Source: Alphaproteobacteria bacterium
Lineage (GTDB): Bacteria; Pseudomonadota; Alphaproteobacteria; Rhizobiales; Xanthobacteraceae
Direction: 5' to 3'
Assembly: GCA_005883115.1 (NCBI GenBank)
Contig: VAZQ01000391.1
Span: 1-6,608 of the forward strand
DNA length: 6,608 bases
The position numbers and the translations under genes were made by a program. Shown in pieces: positions 1 to 6,118 of this stretch. How positions within the stretch are numbered: the first letter of the stretch is position 1; each line of letters starts with the position of its first letter. The notes under the pieces were generated by a model, which did no database searches, was not told the DNA's origin, and was given only the letters and a program-made list of their open reading frames with translations.

Positions 1-277
1 CGACTTTGGCCTTGACCAGCTCGCGCGCGACATCCGGAAACCGCGGGTAAGGAATCCCAATTCCGCTTCCGTCAGTGACCAGGTTGCGGGCCTCGACCAA
101 GCCATTGCGGCGCAACTCGTCGAACAGCACGCTGACCGATGGCGATCCGCGCGGATTGGAGTTGAGAATACCGACGCGATAGATCTGGGCGTCCTGCGCG
201 CGTGCCGAGAACGGCCACGCCGCGGCGCCGCCGAGCAGTGTGATGAACTCGCGGCGATTCAATTGATCGAAATGCAT
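1..277 (-). CDS. Periplasmic solute-binding protein, ABC_sub_bind (PF04392)-like, N-terminal part only
   Basis: This is an open reading frame of 92 codons that starts at ATG (277-275) and runs off the left edge of the window, so its C-terminus is missing. The N-terminus begins MHFDQLNRREFITLLGGAAA and continues to an Ala-Arg-Ala-Gln segment near residue 28. This is a twin-arginine leader (RREF-I), a short hydrophobic core and a probable signal-peptidase site. The mature part opens with a beta-strand pattern (IYRVGILNSN) followed by a helix containing FDELRRNGLVE, the usual start of the ABC_sub_bind family, in which full proteins are about 320-330 residues. Such proteins are numerous in bradyrhizobia and often lack adjacent permeases; ligands are mostly unknown. 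A GGAT lies six bases before the ATG and an AAGGGGA about 24 bases before it, so the ribosome site is weak. The 353-bp gap separating it from the importer genes suggests a separate transcription unit. The family call is from memory of the leader and fold pattern. Confidence 0.85.
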   Translation of the reverse strand, partial: MHFDQLNRREFITLLGGAAAWPFSARAQDAQIYRVGILNSNPRGSPSVSVLFDELRRNGLVEARNLVTDGSGIGIPYPRFPDVARELVKAKV

Positions 278-630
278 ACCATCCAAACCAACCAATCCCC
301 TTAGAGGCAACATATAGACTTGACGATGATGAGCAAAGCGTTCCGCCCCGAAAGGCAATGCGACCCGTCAACCGAGCACAAAGATTGGTGACAGCCGTTG
401 GCTAAAACGAATTCATGTCACAGCTTTTGTGCACAGCAACACGAAGCGTTCATGCTCGATTAAGCCACCGCCGATTACAATAGCGCTCAAATGCGCATTT
501 CCGGCCGCCACGCCAAAGCGTGGTCCTTAGCGGGATAGCCAAAGGCCGGACTCGTTTTCCCTACGTCTGATCGCGGTGTTTGCGGCCCACCTGCTGGGTA
601 CGCCATTAACACGACGCTTCCTCCCGCACC
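278..630. other. 353-bp intergenic region between the ABC ATPase gene and the orphan binding protein
   Basis: I see no supportable gene here. The half nearer 630 should hold the 3' end of the importer transcript and contains a palindrome cluster (482-550, listed separately). The half nearer 278 should hold the promoter of the downstream binding protein. Sequence elements visible there are a TATATG hexamer on the minus strand (316-311) that could be a -10 box but has no good -35 partner; an inverted pair GTGACA (388-393) and TGTCAC (416-421); an 8-bp palindrome TGTGCACA (428-435); and, on the minus strand, two copies of GCTGTG flanking CACAAAA. These could be operator half-sites, but short motifs of this kind arise by chance and none matches a consensus I can name with confidence. 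Confidence 0.6.
482..550 (-). other. Palindrome cluster / nested stem-loops downstream of the importer operon
   Basis: Three symmetrical elements are packed into 69 bp. AAATGCGCATTT (489-500) is a perfect 12-bp palindrome. TCCGGCC (500-506) pairs perfectly with GGCCGGA (544-550), enclosing a second hairpin formed by CCACGC (508-513) and GCGTGG (518-523) around a four-base loop. AGCGCT (482-487) is also a palindrome. The position, 81 bp past the ATPase stop codon, suits a transcript 3' end or an mRNA-protecting structure. There is no run of uridines after the stems on either strand, so it is not a standard intrinsic terminator. It could act with Rho, protect the 3' end from nucleases, or be a protein-binding site for the next gene. 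Confidence 0.4.
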
Positions 631-1728
631 TCAAAGTACCGACTCGGTTGCGGGGTCGATCAGGTGCATGTGGTTGAGGTTGGCGTAAAGCCGGATTGGC
701 TGTCCGGGGGGCTTCGCAGCGGTCGGCTCTACGCGCGCGCATACCTCTTTTCCGTGCACCGTAAAGAACACCATCGTCTCCATGCCCATGGGCTCGATCA
801 CATCCACGGTCATGCTGAACTCGTAACGCGGGTCGCGTTCTTCTCCGCGCGGCTCCGTGATGTGCTCGGGCCGCAGGCCGAAGATCAGATCCTTGCCGAC
901 GGACGGTCGATAACGAGCGGCATGCGCCGGCGGTACGGGAAACGCCAATTCCGGCGAAAGCCGCAGCATGAGTGCCTCGCCGTTCGGCTGCAGACGCGCG
1001 GGCAAGAAGTTCATGGCGGGCGAGCCGATGAAACCGGCGACGAAGTGGGTTTTCGGTCGATGATAGAGATCGTGCGGCCGCCCGATCTGCTCGATGCGGC
1101 CGCCATTCATCACCACCACGCGATCGGCGAGCGTCATGGCCTCGACTTGGTCGTGGGTGACATAGACGGTCGTTGTCTTCACCTTCTGGTGCACGCGTTT
1201 GATCTCAGTGCGCATCTGCACGCGCAGCTTCGCGTCGAGATTGCTCAGCGGCTCGTCGAACAGAAATACTTTCGGATTGCGCACGATGGCGCGGCCCATG
1301 GCGACTCGCTGCCGCTGACCGCCCGACAATTGTTTTGGCCGCCGATCCAGTAGTTCGGTGATGTCGAGGATCTTCGCCGCTTGCTCCACCCGCGCGCGGA
1401 TCTCCGCCTTCGGTGTTCGCCGCAGTCGCAAGCCGAACGACATGTTCTCGAATACCGTCATATGCGGATAGAGCGCGTAATTCTGAAACACCATTGCGAT
1501 GTCACGATCCTTGGGCGGCACGTCATTGACGACGTTGCCGCCGATGAGGATCTCGCCCTCGGTGACCTCCTCGAGCCCGGCAATCATGCGCAGCGTCGTG
1601 CTTTTTCCGCAGCCGGACGGGCCCACCAAGACGACGAATTCGCTATCGGGAATGTTGAGGCTGATGTTGCGCACCGCTTCGACCTCGTCGAAGCGCTTCA
1701 CGACGTCGCGCAGCGCCACGTCAGCCAT
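631..1728 (-). CDS. CUT1-type ABC importer ATPase (MalK/UgpC-like)
   Basis: This 365-residue ATPase powers the importer whose other parts lie immediately upstream. It acts as a dimer on the cytoplasmic face of the inner membrane. All catalytic motifs are intact: Walker A GPSGCGKST at residues 36-44, Q-loop Gln82, signature LSGGQ at 134-138, Walker B VFLFDEP at 154-160 with the catalytic Glu159, D-loop SNLDAK at 162-167, and switch His192. From about residue 235 a C-terminal regulatory domain of the TOBE/OB type follows, including GLRPEH near residue 285, typical of the MalK/UgpC/MsmK group and of the expected length. The start is fixed by AAGGGG (1740-1735) six bases before the ATG, and the preceding permease stops only 3 bp upstream, which indicates translational coupling. 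ATPases of this group can serve several transporters, so the substrate cannot be read from it; a glycerol-3-phosphate label would be over-precise. Confidence 0.96.
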   Translation of the reverse strand: MADVALRDVVKRFDEVEAVRNISLNIPDSEFVVLVGPSGCGKSTTLRMIAGLEEVTEGEILIGGNVVNDVPPKDRDIAMVFQNYALYPHMTVFENMSFGLRLRRTPKAEIRARVEQAAKILDITELLDRRPKQLSGGQRQRVAMGRAIVRNPKVFLFDEPLSNLDAKLRVQMRTEIKRVHQKVKTTTVYVTHDQVEAMTLADRVVVMNGGRIEQIGRPHDLYHRPKTHFVAGFIGSPAMNFLPARLQPNGEALMLRLSPELAFPVPPAHAARYRPSVGKDLIFGLRPEHITEPRGEERDPRYEFSMTVDVIEPMGMETMVFFTVHGKEVCARVEPTAAKPPGQPIRLYANLNHMHLIDPATESVL

Positions 1729-1731
1729 CGC

Positions 1732-2619
1732 TCACCCCTTGGTCGCGCCGGCCGTCAAGCCGGCGATGTAGTAGTCCATCAGGAAAGCATAGACGATCAG
1801 CGGAGGCGCGGCCGCAACCAGTGCGCCGGCCATCAGCATCCCCCACTTGTACACGTCGGCCTTGATCAGACTCGTCACCGTGCCCACGGTCAGGACCTGC
1901 TGGTCGGCGCTGAACAGGAACGCGATCGGATAGACGAACGCCGCCCACGACACCGTGAACGCAAAGATCGTTGCGGCGATGATGCCGGGCAGCGCCACCG
2001 GAATGAATATCTTGAGCAGCATCTGCATATGTCCTGCCCCATCGATCAACGCCGCCTCGTCGAGCTCCTTCGGGATCGACTGGAAGTACCCGATCATGAT
2101 CCAGGTGCAGAACGGCACCGTCAGCGTTGGATAGACGAGCACCATGCTCCAGTAGGAGTTGAGAAGCCCGAGGCCGCGGACGATCTGGAACAGCGGGATA
2201 AAGAGCAGCGTGTCTGGAATGAGATAGGTCAGGAAAATGCCGGTAGCGAGAATTCCCGATCCCCAAAACCGCATCCGCGAAAGTGAGAACGCAGCCAGCA
2301 CGCTGACCACCATCGTGATGGTGACCACGCACAGCGTGACGATGACGGTGTTCTTGAAATAGATCAGGAAGTCGGTTTCCCGGAACAGCAACCGATATTG
2401 TTCGAGCGTCACCCCGTTGGCAATGATCCACGGGTTACTTGCGAGATGTGCGACCTCCGCATCGGATTTCAACGAGGTCACGATCATGTAGTACGGCGGA
2501 GTGAGAAAGAAAATCGCGAACAGAATCAGGAAAAAATAGGACGTAAAAAGCGCCCAGCGCCGGTTGCGCTTGAGGCTCGCGCCGCCGGCGCGCGGATATT
2601 CGGCAACTGCCGCGGTCAT
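1732..2619 (-). CDS. CUT1 ABC importer permease, MalG/UgpE type
   Basis: This is the second membrane subunit of the importer, 295 residues with about six hydrophobic helices (roughly 23-42, 89-112, 122-145, 156-178, 212-236, 262-284). The cytoplasmic coupling loop EAALIDGAGHMQML...IPVALPG at 188-212 matches the EAA-G-I-LP motif that docks onto the ATPase. A long N-terminal cytoplasmic stretch rich in Arg and Lys precedes helix 1, as the positive-inside rule predicts. I chose the ATG at 2619 because it overlaps the stop of the preceding permease as ATGA and has GGGAGAGAG just upstream; the open frame continues another 158 codons upstream, but that part is antisense-like and shadows the other permease in a different frame. 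One departure from many homologues is WAAF (225-228) after the coupling loop, where MalG-like proteins often have WNEF. Confidence 0.95.
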   Translation of the reverse strand: MTAAVAEYPRAGGASLKRNRRWALFTSYFFLILFAIFFLTPPYYMIVTSLKSDAEVAHLASNPWIIANGVTLEQYRLLFRETDFLIYFKNTVIVTLCVVTITMVVSVLAAFSLSRMRFWGSGILATGIFLTYLIPDTLLFIPLFQIVRGLGLLNSYWSMVLVYPTLTVPFCTWIMIGYFQSIPKELDEAALIDGAGHMQMLLKIFIPVALPGIIAATIFAFTVSWAAFVYPIAFLFSADQQVLTVGTVTSLIKADVYKWGMLMAGALVAAAPPLIVYAFLMDYYIAGLTAGATKG

Positions 2620-3557
2620 CCGATCTCTCTCCCGCGCTTGCGCACGCCGCGCAATATGAAGACCGCAGAAACCGCAAGGATCGGAAACATGAACAGCGAC
2701 ACCGCGGCGCCGAGCGGAAGGTCGCCGGAACGAATGCCGAGCAGGAACGCGTAAGTTGCAAAGACGTGCGTCATGTTGCGCGGTCCGCCTGCCGTCATGA
2801 TCTGCACAATATCGAAGTTGGCAAATGTCACGATCAGCGAAAACAGCACCGTGATAGCGATGATATTTTGCATCATTGGCAGCGTAATGTGCAGGAATCG
2901 CTGCCAAGCATTTGCGCCGTCGATCTGCGCCGCTTCGTAGAGTTGCTCCGGAACGGATTTGAGCGCCGCGAGATACATGATCAAGAAGAATGGTGCGCCG
3001 TACCACACGTTGACCAGGATCACCGAGAAGCGTGCCCAATAAGGATCGCTCAACCAGGGCACATCGGTGCCGCCGAACCCTCTGATGAGCCAATTAAACG
3101 CACTGTGGGTCGGATCGAACAACCACCACCATCCCAGCGTGGATAGTGCGAGCGGAATGACCCAGGGTACAAGCAGCATCCCGCGCCACTTGCGCTGACC
3201 CTTGCTCGGAAGATTGTTGACGAGGTGGGCGGTGACGAGACCGATCAGGGCCTTGAAGAACACGGCAGTGAGGGCAAAGATCGCCGACTGCTCGATCACC
3301 ATCCAGAACGTGTCGCGGCTGAGCAGATACGAGAAATTACCCAGGCCGAGGAACCTCGTTTGGGCCTTGTTCAGCGTCGCGAGAAAGATCGAGTACAAGG
3401 CCGGGTAGATGATCAGCCCGGCCACGATCACGATCAGCGGAAGGCACATTAAAAAGGCGATCGTGGTCCGCCGGCGCACGAATTGCCGCATGCCGGCACG
3501 CCGCTGGAACGCCGGCTTAGCCAGCTGCCCCGGGTACCGCCGGACAATATCGACCAT
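2616..3557 (-). CDS. CUT1 ABC importer permease, MalF/UgpA type
   Basis: This 313-residue protein is the first membrane subunit of the importer, pairing with the next permease to form the translocation channel. Hydrophobic helices are visible at about 32-60, 86-113, 126-147, 175-200, 232-255 and 283-303. The coupling loop EAAQIDGANAWQRFLHITLP (208-227) is the EAA motif, and the preceding YPALYSIFLA and following GGP (257-259) are typical of MalF/UgpA-like subunits. The N-terminus carries a basic cytoplasmic tail. The ATG at 3557 is supported by GAGGAG (3573-3568) ten bases upstream; an internal Met23 just before the basic segment is a less likely start. Its stop codon overlaps the start of the second permease by 4 bp (ATGA, 2619-2616), so the two are almost certainly translated together in equal amounts. 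Confidence 0.95.
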   Translation of the reverse strand: MVDIVRRYPGQLAKPAFQRRAGMRQFVRRRTTIAFLMCLPLIVIVAGLIIYPALYSIFLATLNKAQTRFLGLGNFSYLLSRDTFWMVIEQSAIFALTAVFFKALIGLVTAHLVNNLPSKGQRKWRGMLLVPWVIPLALSTLGWWWLFDPTHSAFNWLIRGFGGTDVPWLSDPYWARFSVILVNVWYGAPFFLIMYLAALKSVPEQLYEAAQIDGANAWQRFLHITLPMMQNIIAITVLFSLIVTFANFDIVQIMTAGGPRNMTHVFATYAFLLGIRSGDLPLGAAVSLFMFPILAVSAVFILRGVRKRGREIG

Positions 3558-3567
3558 ACCGTTTCCG

Positions 3568-3580
3568 CTCCTCGCGGAGG
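3568..3580 (-). promoter_or_regulatory. Ribosome binding site of the first permease, partly inside a small hairpin
   Basis: On the minus strand GAGGAG (3573-3568) is the ribosome site for the permease starting at 3557. Its first four bases, GAGG (3573-3570), can pair with CCTC (3580-3577) across a three-base loop CGC. The four-pair stem is short but GC-rich and would compete with the ribosome, which could lower permease synthesis relative to the binding protein. The pairing is visible in the sequence; the regulatory effect is inference. Confidence 0.4.
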
Positions 3581-3592
3581 GCTTTTAGCGTC

Positions 3593-3614
3593 ATCGGCGA
3601 AGCGACCCGCCGAT
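3593..3614 (-). other. Intercistronic hairpin 2 between binding protein and permeases
   Basis: ATCGGCG (3593-3599) and CGCCGAT (3608-3614) form a perfect 7-bp stem with an 8-base loop. It sits 36 bp upstream of the permease start and is not followed by a uridine run on the minus strand, so it should not terminate transcription fully. In other binding-protein importers, hairpins at this place stabilise the upstream message and give an excess of binding protein over membrane subunits; that role is inferred here. Confidence 0.45.
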
Positions 3615-3643
3615 AACGCCGCTCAATTTGTCGCCCCGCTACA

Positions 3644-3669
3644 CGGCCGTCGCATCGAGCTCGCGGCCG
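3644..3669 (-). other. Intercistronic hairpin 1 just after the binding-protein stop
   Basis: Two copies of the self-complementary CGGCCG (3644-3649 and 3664-3669) can pair as a 6-bp GC-only stem around a 14-base loop; the loop itself includes the palindrome CGAGCTCG (3656-3663). The element starts about 10 bases after the binding-protein stop codon. No uridine run follows it. It could block 3' exonucleases together with the hairpin at 3593-3614, but GC-rich palindromes are frequent by chance in such DNA. Confidence 0.35.
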
Positions 3670-3679
3670 GGAGGTGCGG

Positions 3680-5029
3680 TCAGGTCCGCAGCAAGCCTTC
3701 CAGCTCGTTCTGTGCCCATTTGACCACTCTGTCGATCGGCTCGTTTCCCTGACAGACCTTTGCGACCATAATCGTATGCAGTGACTGATTATAGATCTGC
3801 GTCGCGATATCCGGCCGCGCCGGGTATCCGGTGATGGTCGGCTGCTCGTCACCGCGCGGGGGATAGTTGTAAACCGTGCCGGACGGCGGCTCGACCTTTT
3901 GCCAGGTATCGAAATCGTAATAGCTCTTGAACGACGGCAGATCGTATCCGGAGGAAGCCGCGACGAGTTGACGCGACTGCTCTTTCTCGGAGAGGAATTG
4001 CAATAGGTCCTTGGCCGCCGCTTTGTTCTGCGAGAAGGACCAGATACCGTAGAAGAACGGCAGCTGACCAACGAACCGGCCTGCCGGGCCGCGCGGCATA
4101 TCGTGCGTCCAGCACTGCGCTGCGACCTGCGGGTTGTCGCGTTTGGCGACCGCCCAGGCGCTCGGCGGGTTCTGAATACCGGCGCCTTTGCCGGAGATGA
4201 GCCAGCGATTATTCCCGGCATCATCCCACGCGTAGACTTCCGGCGGATTGAACGGCATCAGCTTCTTGAAATACTCGAGCGCCGCGCGCGTCTCGTTCGA
4301 ATCGACTTTCAGGTTGTCCTTCTCGTCGATCATGACCGAGCCGAAGGCGCGGAACATGGCACCAGTCGAATCGATTGCGTCGCTGGTTTGGCCCATTGGC
4401 AAGCCGATCGGAAACCCCGCCTTGAACAGCTGCTCGGCGCTCTTGAGATAGAGATCCCAAGTCCAAGTATCGACCAGTTTGGGATCGCGATTGTCGTTCG
4501 CAGGAAATATCGCCGTCAAATCGATGCCGCAGTGCTGCTTGTAGAGATCCATGCGGGAGCAGCACGGTTTGACCTGACTGCCGACCGTCGTCGGAATGCC
4601 GAACCATTTGCCTTCGTGCTTGGCCAGATACTCCGATACCGGGCTGATCGGGCCGGCCTTGGCAACGAGCGCCTTGATCACGTCGTCGACCGGCTCGAGC
4701 ACGTTGCGGTGGACTTGGATCTGCCAGGCGCGATGCGACATGATATCGTGGCCGGCCCGCGCCTGAGCTTCCGCGCTCGCGGTCAAGAGATCCTTATCTC
4801 CCTGCGATGTGATGTAATCGATCGAAACCTCAACCTTATTTTTTTCTCCCCATTCGTTGCACAGCTTGGTCAGCGTGTTGTTGGCGCCCGGGACCCAGTG
4901 GTCCCAGACGCCGAGCGCAAGTTTGCCGGCGGCGTACGAGTGCCGGACATAAGGCGCGGAAACGGCCGCGGCGGCGGCCAAAGCCGTGGTCCTGAGCAGG
5001 TTGCGCCGAGAGATAGTGGAACGGGGCAT
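3680..5029 (-). CDS. Extracellular solute-binding protein, family 1, Tat-exported
   Basis: This is the periplasmic receptor that captures the substrate and delivers it to the permease pair encoded next. The protein has 449 residues, normal for family 1 (MalE/UgpB-like). It opens MPRSTISRRNLLRTTALAA, a twin-arginine leader with an alanine-rich core and a likely cleavage after SYA (residue 33), so it is probably exported folded. The mature protein shows an alpha/beta start (LALGVWDHW), a GKWFGIPTTVG hinge-type segment at 140-150, an aromatic-rich central region (TWTWDLY, 188-194), and a C-terminal helix of KWAQNELEGLL. Six cysteines (57, 156, 157, 167, 306, 426) include an adjacent pair, which is unusual for a periplasmic binding protein. 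The start at 5029 is set by a perfect AAGGAGG (5041-5035) five bases upstream; an in-frame ATG at 5113 would add 28 polar residues before the leader and lacks a ribosome site. The substrate cannot be deduced. Confidence 0.94.
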   Translation of the reverse strand: MPRSTISRRNLLRTTALAAAAAVSAPYVRHSYAAGKLALGVWDHWVPGANNTLTKLCNEWGEKNKVEVSIDYITSQGDKDLLTASAEAQARAGHDIMSHRAWQIQVHRNVLEPVDDVIKALVAKAGPISPVSEYLAKHEGKWFGIPTTVGSQVKPCCSRMDLYKQHCGIDLTAIFPANDNRDPKLVDTWTWDLYLKSAEQLFKAGFPIGLPMGQTSDAIDSTGAMFRAFGSVMIDEKDNLKVDSNETRAALEYFKKLMPFNPPEVYAWDDAGNNRWLISGKGAGIQNPPSAWAVAKRDNPQVAAQCWTHDMPRGPAGRFVGQLPFFYGIWSFSQNKAAAKDLLQFLSEKEQSRQLVAASSGYDLPSFKSYYDFDTWQKVEPPSGTVYNYPPRGDEQPTITGYPARPDIATQIYNQSLHTIMVAKVCQGNEPIDRVVKWAQNELEGLLRT

Positions 5030-5305
5030 GGAATCCTCCTTGTGGGCCCGGCTATTGGCCAGGTTTTCGTTCTGTGTTGCATTGCAGGCTACATGATCCG
5101 CGCCCCTCGGCAAGCCGCCGTCCCCAAGCCGCGCCGCACCTTTTCCGCGTCCTTGTCTGGATCGTGGACCAGTCGCCTCGGTCGCGCTGCCAAAATGACG
5201 AGCCGCATGGGAATTGGTGTAGCCGGTCGGGCAACGAAATTCTGCGTTTGTTGGTTCCCCGTCGGCGACCTTGCACGGCTTGGCCGGCCTGGCACCTGGA
5301 TAGGC
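5030..5305. promoter_or_regulatory. 276-bp spacer between dehydrogenase and binding-protein genes, possible internal promoter
   Basis: I see no supportable gene. The gap is long compared with the other spacings and may carry a promoter for the transporter genes. The best candidate on the minus strand is TTGCCG (5113-5108) and TAGCCT (5091-5086) with a 16-base spacer, a poor -10 match, so it is only a suggestion. Close to the binding-protein start is a near-perfect AAGGAGG ribosome site (5041-5035). A GGCCGGCC palindrome lies at about 5282-5289 just after the dehydrogenase stop, but without a loop or uridine run it does not look like a terminator. Hence it is open whether dehydrogenase and transporter form one transcript. 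Confidence 0.35.
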
Positions 5306-6100
5306 TCAGTTGCCCATGACGAGGCCGCCGTCGACATTGAGCGCCTGGCCGGTCATGTAGTCGGAATCGCGGCTGGCGAGAAAGTTCACTAGGCCAGCCA
5401 CGTCCTCGGCCGTTTCGGGCCGGCCCAGCGGAATGAGCGAGGTTCGCCGCTTCCAAGCTTCGCCGGCTTGCCAGCCCTCGAGCTTGCTCCATTCGGCGTC
5501 TATCTTTTTCCACATTGGCGTGTCGACCGCGCCCGGGCAGATGCAATTCGACGTGATCCTATAGGGCGCGAGCACCTGCGCCGCCGTGCGCGTGACGCTG
5601 ACGACGCCCGCTTTGCTGGCGGCGTAGTGAGGCATGTTGGCGAGACCGCCGCGATAAGCCGCAATTGATGCGGTCTGGATCAGTTTTCCGCGTAGTTCTG
5701 AGCCCGCTATCGGCGTCTGCTCGCGCATGCGCCTGGCGGCAGCCTGTAGCACGAAAAAGACCGAGCGCAGATTAACCCCCAGCATGCGGTCCCAGTCGTC
5801 CTCGCTGAGCTCGAGCAATGGCCGGATTTCTGCAATCCCCGCATTGTTGAACAACACGTCGAGTCGGCCCCAGCGGTCGTAGGCCGCGTCGAGCATGCGC
5901 CTGATGTCCGCCGCGCGGGTAACGTCGGCCTGGATCGAAGCCTGGCCAAGCTCGTCGGCGAGGCGCTTTGCGCCGTCACCATTGACGTCCGCCAGCAGCA
6001 ATTGCGCGCCGTCGCCTGCCATGCGTCGCGCGCACGCCGCGCCGATGCCGCTTGCGGCACCCGTGATCAGCGCATGAATACCGTTGAGCCGGTCAGTCAT
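5306..6100 (-). CDS. Short-chain dehydrogenase/reductase (classical SDR)
   Basis: This 264-residue cytoplasmic enzyme is a classical SDR, an NAD(P)-dependent oxidoreductase of alcohols, sugars or ketones. The order of motifs is complete: cofactor loop TGAASGIG (13-20), Asp38 at the end of the second strand (favouring NAD(H) over NADP(H)), NNAG (85-88), active-site Asn110, Ser145, Tyr159 and Lys163 (YAASK), PGAVDTPM (189-196), and the C-terminal MTGQALNVDGG (249-259). The tetrad is therefore intact and activity is expected. The start ATG (6100-6098) follows the rhodanese stop by 18 bp and has no visible Shine-Dalgarno sequence, so translation may depend on the upstream gene. Next to a CUT1 importer, a role in oxidising an imported polyol or sugar is reasonable; polyol dehydrogenases of this size occur in such operons. 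SDRs with this architecture also act on acyl-ACPs, steroids and aldonates, so substrate is undetermined. Confidence 0.93.
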   Translation of the reverse strand: MTDRLNGIHALITGAASGIGAACARRMAGDGAQLLLADVNGDGAKRLADELGQASIQADVTRAADIRRMLDAAYDRWGRLDVLFNNAGIAEIRPLLELSEDDWDRMLGVNLRSVFFVLQAAARRMREQTPIAGSELRGKLIQTASIAAYRGGLANMPHYAASKAGVVSVTRTAAQVLAPYRITSNCICPGAVDTPMWKKIDAEWSKLEGWQAGEAWKRRTSLIPLGRPETAEDVAGLVNFLASRDSDYMTGQALNVDGGLVMGN

Positions 6101-6118
6101 CGGGTGCGGTTATCGGAG

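Noticed and set aside
508..523. Hairpin CCACGC-loop-GCGTGG as an intrinsic terminator
   Set aside because: Neither strand carries a uridine-rich tail after the stem.
631..1728. Specific naming of the ATPase as glycerol-3-phosphate importer UgpC
   Set aside because: Automated labels often use that name, but MalK, UgpC and MsmK types share these motifs and the window gives no substrate evidence.
1381..2286. A 301-codon plus-strand open frame over the ATPase and second permease
   Set aside because: Its product is dominated by His, Arg, Asp and Glu without a domain, and it opposes two genes with complete motifs.
2620..3093. N-terminal extension of the second permease by 158 codons
   Set aside because: The extension lies entirely over the first permease in another frame, and the ATGA overlap with a ribosome site at 2619 gives a normal-length protein.
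5030..5113. Upstream start adding 28 residues to the binding protein
   Set aside because: No ribosome site precedes it, and it would bury the twin-arginine leader behind a polar stretch.
5089..5337. An 82-codon minus-strand frame in the spacer between dehydrogenase and binding protein
   Set aside because: It overlaps the dehydrogenase 3' end in another frame, has no ribosome site at either candidate ATG, and matches no family I know.
4103..5392. A 429-codon plus-strand open frame across the binding-protein gene
   Set aside because: It is antisense to a gene with a Tat leader, perfect ribosome site and family-1 features; its translation has no recognisable domain and is rich in Arg and Asp, typical of GC-rich shadow frames.
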